NCBI GenBank assembly: GCA_013396995.1
Contig: VWZP01008343.1
Coordinates: 564,208 to 628,207 of the forward strand
Origin: Dicaeum eximium
Taxonomy: Eukaryota > Chordata > Aves > Passeriformes > Dicaeidae
Direction of reading: 5' to 3'
Length of the DNA: 64,000 bases
Part shown: one piece after another, positions 59,287 through 64,000 of the stretch
Position numbering within the stretch: the first letter of the stretch is position 1
How the letters are laid out: each line of letters opens with the position of its first letter
Program-made: the position numbers and the translations under genes
Notes under the pieces: model-generated
The model's database searches: none
Told to the model about the DNA's origin: nothing
Seen by the model: only the letters and a program-made list of their open reading frames with translations

Positions 59287-60704
59287 GTAAGGCGCTCTTT
59301 TGTCTTAAAAATAACAGTTGCATCTTTTCTGAAGAATGGTTGCCTATGAAAAAGTACAGCAGTCAGCAGTTTGCTGTGGTATGTCTTTAAAACAGTGGGA
59401 AAGAGGGCTCTGTAAGAACAAGGAGAAAGGTGATTAAATCTCTAATTTTTGACATTGTAACGTCATACATTTGAATATTCTCAGGTCTCTTTTCTAGGCC
59501 TTTTCAGTTTGACACATATGGTATGTTTTGGAAGAATGGTTATGTTTTTCCTCTTTTGGCTCAGTTTTATTAGTTTGTGATTGCTACACGATGCTATAGG
59601 AAGCCAAGCCTCCTGCTCTTTCATGTGTTATTATTTGTATCAAGCCAGCCAGATTGTGAGAAGGCAGTGAAGGAAAAGAGGAGAAAGGTCACCACAGTCC
59701 AGAGTGAAGAAGTAGGTGAATAATTGCCCCTTCACTGCCTATGCTCTCACAGGAAAAAAGAAATAAATTTAAAAAAAAATCATTCTTTTCAACATGTGAA
59801 GCTGTGACAGTGAGACTGCTGAATTATGCATTTCTGTTGAAGACAAACACACACTGTTTTGGTTGCTTGTTGCATGAATTGAGATTCATTTTTTGAGGAG
59901 CTCGGGCAAACCTACACATGCTGAAGTGCAATGGGTGAAGGTGCCTGTGAAGACAGGAATATGCCTTTGACTTTTTATGGTGGATAAATATTCGGGATTC
60001 AAATTGGGTGTCCAGCAGAAAGTGTTTTCTTTGGAAACCAAGCATCTTAAGAAATGAAGTGTCCTTGAATTAATCAGCAGAAAAGGCAAAGCATTAAATT
60101 ATAAATTCTAATCATAAATATTCATAACCCTCCTCTGGTATAATCAAGAACAGATAAGAAGTTGTGCATAAAACCCACAACAACAGGCGTAGGATCCTGT
60201 GGTAAGATCTTTCAGTTCAAATAGTTTGTTTTGAAAGAGCTGGAACAGTGAAACACATTCAGCTGTCAGCAGGCATATGAAGGACATACTGACATAAGTC
60301 CTGCTGCTTCCAAGCACAGGAGTTACCTGATCCCCTGGAGCATGGAAGTGCAGCTCAGGGTTAATGACCCCTGAAAATCCCTGAGATTTCAGGTCCCCAT
60401 ACTGTTCTCACTGTGGTCAGTCCCAGCATTTGAAAGTAACTGTGCTGGGACAGGATGAGGGGCATGAATCCCAGCCAAATATTGGCATGATTCTTCAAGG
60501 TGGTTGTGTGCCACCTCTCCCAGTCTCTTGAGCTGGTGTAACCTATCTCCGACTGGTATTTCCCTCAGAATGGGGCATGTTCCCTTTAGGCTACTGCCAG
60601 GCAGATATGGGAGCATCTCAAGTGCTGCTTGACCTCTCTGTGTGGACAACCTCAGATCTCTGATGAGTTCAGACATCTTGCTCATGTAAAAACACAGGTT
60701 ACTC

Positions 60705-60800
60705 CTATAGCTACCTAAAACTAGGTGTCCAGATTTGTACCTGAAACTCACCTCTAAATTCAGGGCAAGCTGAGTCCCCACCCTAGACTTTAGGTTCCCA
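60705..60800. repeat. Possible ancient repeat remnant in OLFM4 intron 3
   Basis: CTACCTAAAACTAGGTGTCC, TTTGTACCTGAAACTCACC and CTCTAAATTCAGG echo the 'taggtgcctaaattt' wording of the old amniote repeat. This is weaker than the copies at 40945 and 57505. Confidence 0.3.
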
Positions 60801-62176
60801 GCTGGTGTCAGCTGCTGTGACTGTTGTCCCCCTTCTGTGCCCAGCAGTGTACCACAGTGTAGACACTCGACTTGCAATTCTTGCTGCAGACAGTGAAAAT
60901 TCTTGACCTAACTCAGGCTTCACTGAATTTCATCCTGTCAAGACCACTCAGCCAAGCAGTGTTACAATGCATCTAGTTGAAGTGTGACATATACTTTGGT
61001 GAAATATGGGCAAAGAGACACCTTAGGTCAGAAATTGAAATGAACAGATTGAATTTTGGTGTAAATTGATGTGTGTAAGATTTCTCAGTTATAATGTTCT
61101 ATATTTTTTGTAGAAAGAAGAGAGTTTTTGAGCATTACCCTATTGATATCTGAACTTAAGTATTCTGAGATCCTGTCTTACATAAATCTCCATGCTCAAA
61201 AATTCTTTACCTTTCAAATTGTAGAAAAAATGTTTCTTATGCAATCCTGTATCTTAATTCAGTCATGATAATACTCATAGTGACCAGGAAATAAGGAAAT
61301 GGAGGAAACCAAAGCTTTCAATATTGATCATTATTAGAAATGATCCTGAGCAAATTCCTTGGGAATTACATTAAGACATAACCTAGTCTCACCAGAGAAG
61401 TGGGAATTTCTATTGAGTGCTTCTTTTTTTGATTTTGAGAATCCATGCTTTTGTTGCTCTTCTAAAACACCCTTTGAAGCTCATGGGAACTTTTTCTGGA
61501 TAAGAGCTGCAGGATTGGACCCTCTTAAGGATGCTTTCCATGTGCTAAAAGTCGCAGATAAACAACTTGATTGAATCATTAACCTTTTGCCTGATTGTTG
61601 GCTAATTCAAAAAGCAAGGGGGTCCTTTTATAGAATCAGCAGGCAAGGAAGCTTGCAGATAAAGAGATGCTCTCATGTGCCAAGTGAGTACAAACTGTAG
61701 GCTGAAAATACCAGACTAATTTTTCCTCTGTCACATCAAGCTTTGCCAGCATAATTATGATTACAGAAGAAAATTAACCTTTTAAAGCAAAGTGGGAATT
61801 GGCTGTTCCTCTCAATAGGAAAGGGGAGAGGACAATTCTGTAACAGGGGTGGATCAGCACATGATCACAAGGAAAGTGCCTTTCAGAACACAGCTACGAC
61901 ATTCTCACTTAACAGTGAGCAAAAAGCCCCCTGCTTTTCAAAACAGGTTAACCTGCAATGGAATTCTTCTCCATCTCAGAAGGCAGACTGCCAGCCTTGT
62001 TCCTTATGGATCTGTAGAGGTCAAACCTGCTCGAAGCCAGTGTCCTGGGCTGAGTGATTTTAGAAAGTTGCTGGGTTTGTAATTTCTATCTTATCTTACC
62101 TCGTTCCTCCCTCATTTTTTCTTTTACATCTTCTTCTTGCACCTTTGTTCCCCCTTGCACCTTCTGTACTCTACAG

Positions 62177-62241
62177 AATATGTGCTGGAGAAGTGTCTGC
62201 TTGCATGCTGCAAAACCCGTTTTGATAAATACCAGTTGCAG
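62177..62241 (+). other. Cryptic or poison exon candidate in OLFM4 intron 3
   Basis: A roughly 80-base pyrimidine-rich tract (62096-62172) leads to CTCTACAG, and 65 bases later GCAG is followed by GTAACTG. Both sites are strong. The 65-base segment is open in the OLFM4 frame but is not a multiple of three. Inclusion after exon 3 would shift the downstream frame and probably trigger nonsense-mediated decay. Its translation does not resemble OLFM4. It could equally be an unused pair of splice-like sites. Confidence 0.3.
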
Positions 62242-64000
62242 GTAACTGACACAGTAAATGAGCATTGCAGATTTTTCCTACCCTTTTCATTAAACGAAGG
62301 TGACAATGCTTGGAGTGAGGAAAAACTGAAACTGAGGATTTTTCCCCTTACATTTGCCTCACATGGTTCCATTTTCTCCCCATAAAGGGCTAATCCAGGC
62401 CCTATGCACTCATCATACCCTACTTTAGGCTTTTATGACAAATGCAGCAGCAATCAGTACTAGTTATTGGTCTGTATCCCTAAAAATAGGATATGCACAG
62501 AATTTCTACAGGCAGTCTCCAGCAGGTAGATGCAGTAGAAGAACAGGGATTACAAGCTGCTTAAATCTATCTGCCAATCAACAGAACAACGTCGTGTGCT
62601 TTTTTCAACTGATATTTCTAACCCACAGAAGCTCCTAAACCAGATCTGAGCAGGTGGGAATCTCCACACAGAGCATTGCAATGCTTAACATATGTGCTGG
62701 ATTTATCTGCAAAAGCAGTATAGACCTGTTAGTGCAGCACTGCTGAGAAAATTTTATTTGTCCAATAATTCGCCAGGGGAGCTATTAGCTTAAGTTCTCT
62801 GCGATGCTGGTGTGGCTGTGCAGAGCACTGCAGAGTGATGGTGCTAGCTCAGGCTCAGATCTACTCTGCTGGATGGTGTTGACGTGTCCTTAAATGACCT
62901 AGATGGTTGACTGAGTGAAAATCCTCTAAAATGAGAGGAGAACTTCAGGTCTGCATTCTGCAGTCAGGGCTGAAATAACAATGTATGCCTTATTCCAGCC
63001 CTCAGCATTTTGTCCAGGCTCTGAAAACGCTGGAGAAAACTTCAAATTCCAAGGTTTCTCACTAATGAGTAGTCATCACTAATTCCAGCAGCCTGTTTTT
63101 TCAGTGGTTTGTAGATTTGGTCTGCATTGCATTATTATTTCCAGTATTACTGTGAGAAAGGTTATTAATACCTGGACAGATTTCCAGATACCTCTGTGAT
63201 AGACATAGCTTCACACAGCAGTGCAATTTTGCTCAAATATGGACTTGCTTCATACTTCTCAAGCTGTAATAATATTCATTTTTTGTTGTTGTTGAACAAA
63301 CTCTAGACACACAGTTTAAACATTTGCGTCTGAATAATTTTTCCAGATAATTTTTTAGCGGCTCTCTTTCAACACTAAACTGATTTTGGTGATCAGTGAA
63401 AGTGTGAGGTCCAAGTACCTCTGACCTTTCTGAGAGGATTGGCTCTTCCTGCTGTTCCCTACCCGATGATGGTGGCAGCTAGGGCAAGGGATCCGAAATA
63501 TCACTGTTGCTAGCCAGTTACAAGGAACTAGGTCTTAGTCTTTTAGGCTGTTATTTTTTGATTTTTAATTGTATAACTTGAATTGTATAACTTTTGGTTC
63601 TTAATTCAATAACCTGAAGTTATCCTGGCTTGATCTGGGAGATCTAGAGCATCCAGTGCTGTGAGCCAGGGTGCTTCTGCTACAGCTTGTGGAAACTTGA
63701 CAGTTTTGAGCAGTCAAAGTCTGGCTGCACACATTTAGAACAGAAGATCTGTTTCAAACTCAGATTTAAACACACGGAACTGAGCATCCTGGTTTTGGTG
63801 TATACTACGTATGTCCATGCAGGGTTTTTGTAGTGGCTTAAGATTTATAGTGTAGATGTGCCATTATTGATAATTATACTTCTAAACAGAGGATCTACTC
63901 TAATGCTTCTCCTCCTTAATTCACATCACTAAATAATTTATGATCTTAAAGGATAAATTTCCATGCCATGAGCTCCCATACCTTCTCATTGGTACACAAG

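Larger units (their letters stand above)
53230..64000 (+). other. OLFM4: OLFM4 gene, 5' part (exons 1-3; 3' end outside window)
   Basis: Three exons join in one frame into residues 1-104 of an olfactomedin-4 precursor: signal peptide, short linker, then the block with an N-glycosylation sequon, the CQC pair and LPDTTFP, ending at the start of a coiled coil. Family knowledge: OLFM4 is a secreted glycoprotein of gut epithelium and neutrophils. It forms disulfide-linked multimers, has a C-terminal beta-propeller, and binds lectins and cadherins. Each intron has GT..AG ends and phase 0. The mammalian gene has five exons. Nothing between 59287 and 64000 encodes the expected continuation, so exons 4 and 5 should lie downstream. 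The transcription start is placed about 28 bases after the TATA box and is inferred. Identification is from memory of the family, without a database search. Confidence 0.9.
59287..64000 (+). other. OLFM4: OLFM4 intron 3, partial
   Basis: Begins with donor GTAAGG; its acceptor is outside the window. I looked for the expected continuation of the coiled coil (a run beginning like V-R-E-Y-V and containing ME-D-ISY-ELDFEL) and did not find it. The intron contains a possible old repeat at 60705-60800 and a cryptic exon-like segment at 62177-62241. The 162-codon minus-strand frame at 60389-60877 has no recognisable domain. Confidence 0.65.

Noticed and set aside
60389..60877. 162-codon minus-strand frame in OLFM4 intron 3
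   Set aside because: No recognisable domain, partly overlaps a probable old repeat, and length is within chance for a G+C-richer patch.
62137..62385. OLFM4 exon 4
   Set aside because: The splice-like segment here does not encode the expected coiled-coil continuation and its length is not a multiple of three.

Overview
This window looks like nuclear DNA from a bird. It has long non-coding stretches at about 40% G+C, vertebrate splice sites and few interspersed repeats. Two CR1 LINE fragments are visible, one with the typical avian 3' end. No long intronless gene, operon, tRNA, rRNA or CRISPR array is visible. The species cannot be named from this sequence.

Only one gene is well supported. 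It is the 5' part of OLFM4 (olfactomedin-4) on the + strand. Exon 1 (53251-53331) encodes a signal peptide, exon 2 (55457-55534) a short linker, and exon 3 (59134-59286) the diagnostic N-terminal block with CQCSVYLPDTTFPV. All three splice junctions are phase 0, and together the exons give residues 1-104. The remaining coiled coil and the olfactomedin beta-propeller must lie beyond position 64000. Immediately upstream is a compact promoter: a consensus TATA box at 53201, a consensus NF-kappaB site at 53181, CDX-like TTTATGA sites and ETS-like purine sites.

The first 53 kb is intergenic, or a small gene desert upstream of OLFM4. Its landmarks are: a 5'-truncated CR1 on the minus strand at 12111-12320; a CR1 ORF2 3'-end remnant on the plus strand at 21185-21420; an orphan CpG island at 23742-24480 with a GC box, a canonical G-quadruplex motif and an AACCCTGC tandem repeat; a 74-nt poly(A) run just past the island (24664-24737); and decayed copies of what look like ancient amniote repeats (26190-26600, 40945-41080, and two in OLFM4 introns). 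Several AT-rich, repeat-free blocks (8460-8930, 31340-31730, 34440-35130, 36230-36800) read like candidate conserved regulatory elements. A strand-skewed block at 47640-48500 and a possible solo LTR at about 52586-52879 lie closer to the gene.

Open reading frames elsewhere are mostly 60-145 codons. They lack recognisable domains and are what chance would give in 64 kb. No new multi-gene system is visible. The leads most worth checking are the orphan CpG island, the OLFM4 promoter architecture and its possible LTR neighbour, and a well-formed cryptic exon inside OLFM4 intron 3 (62177-62241).
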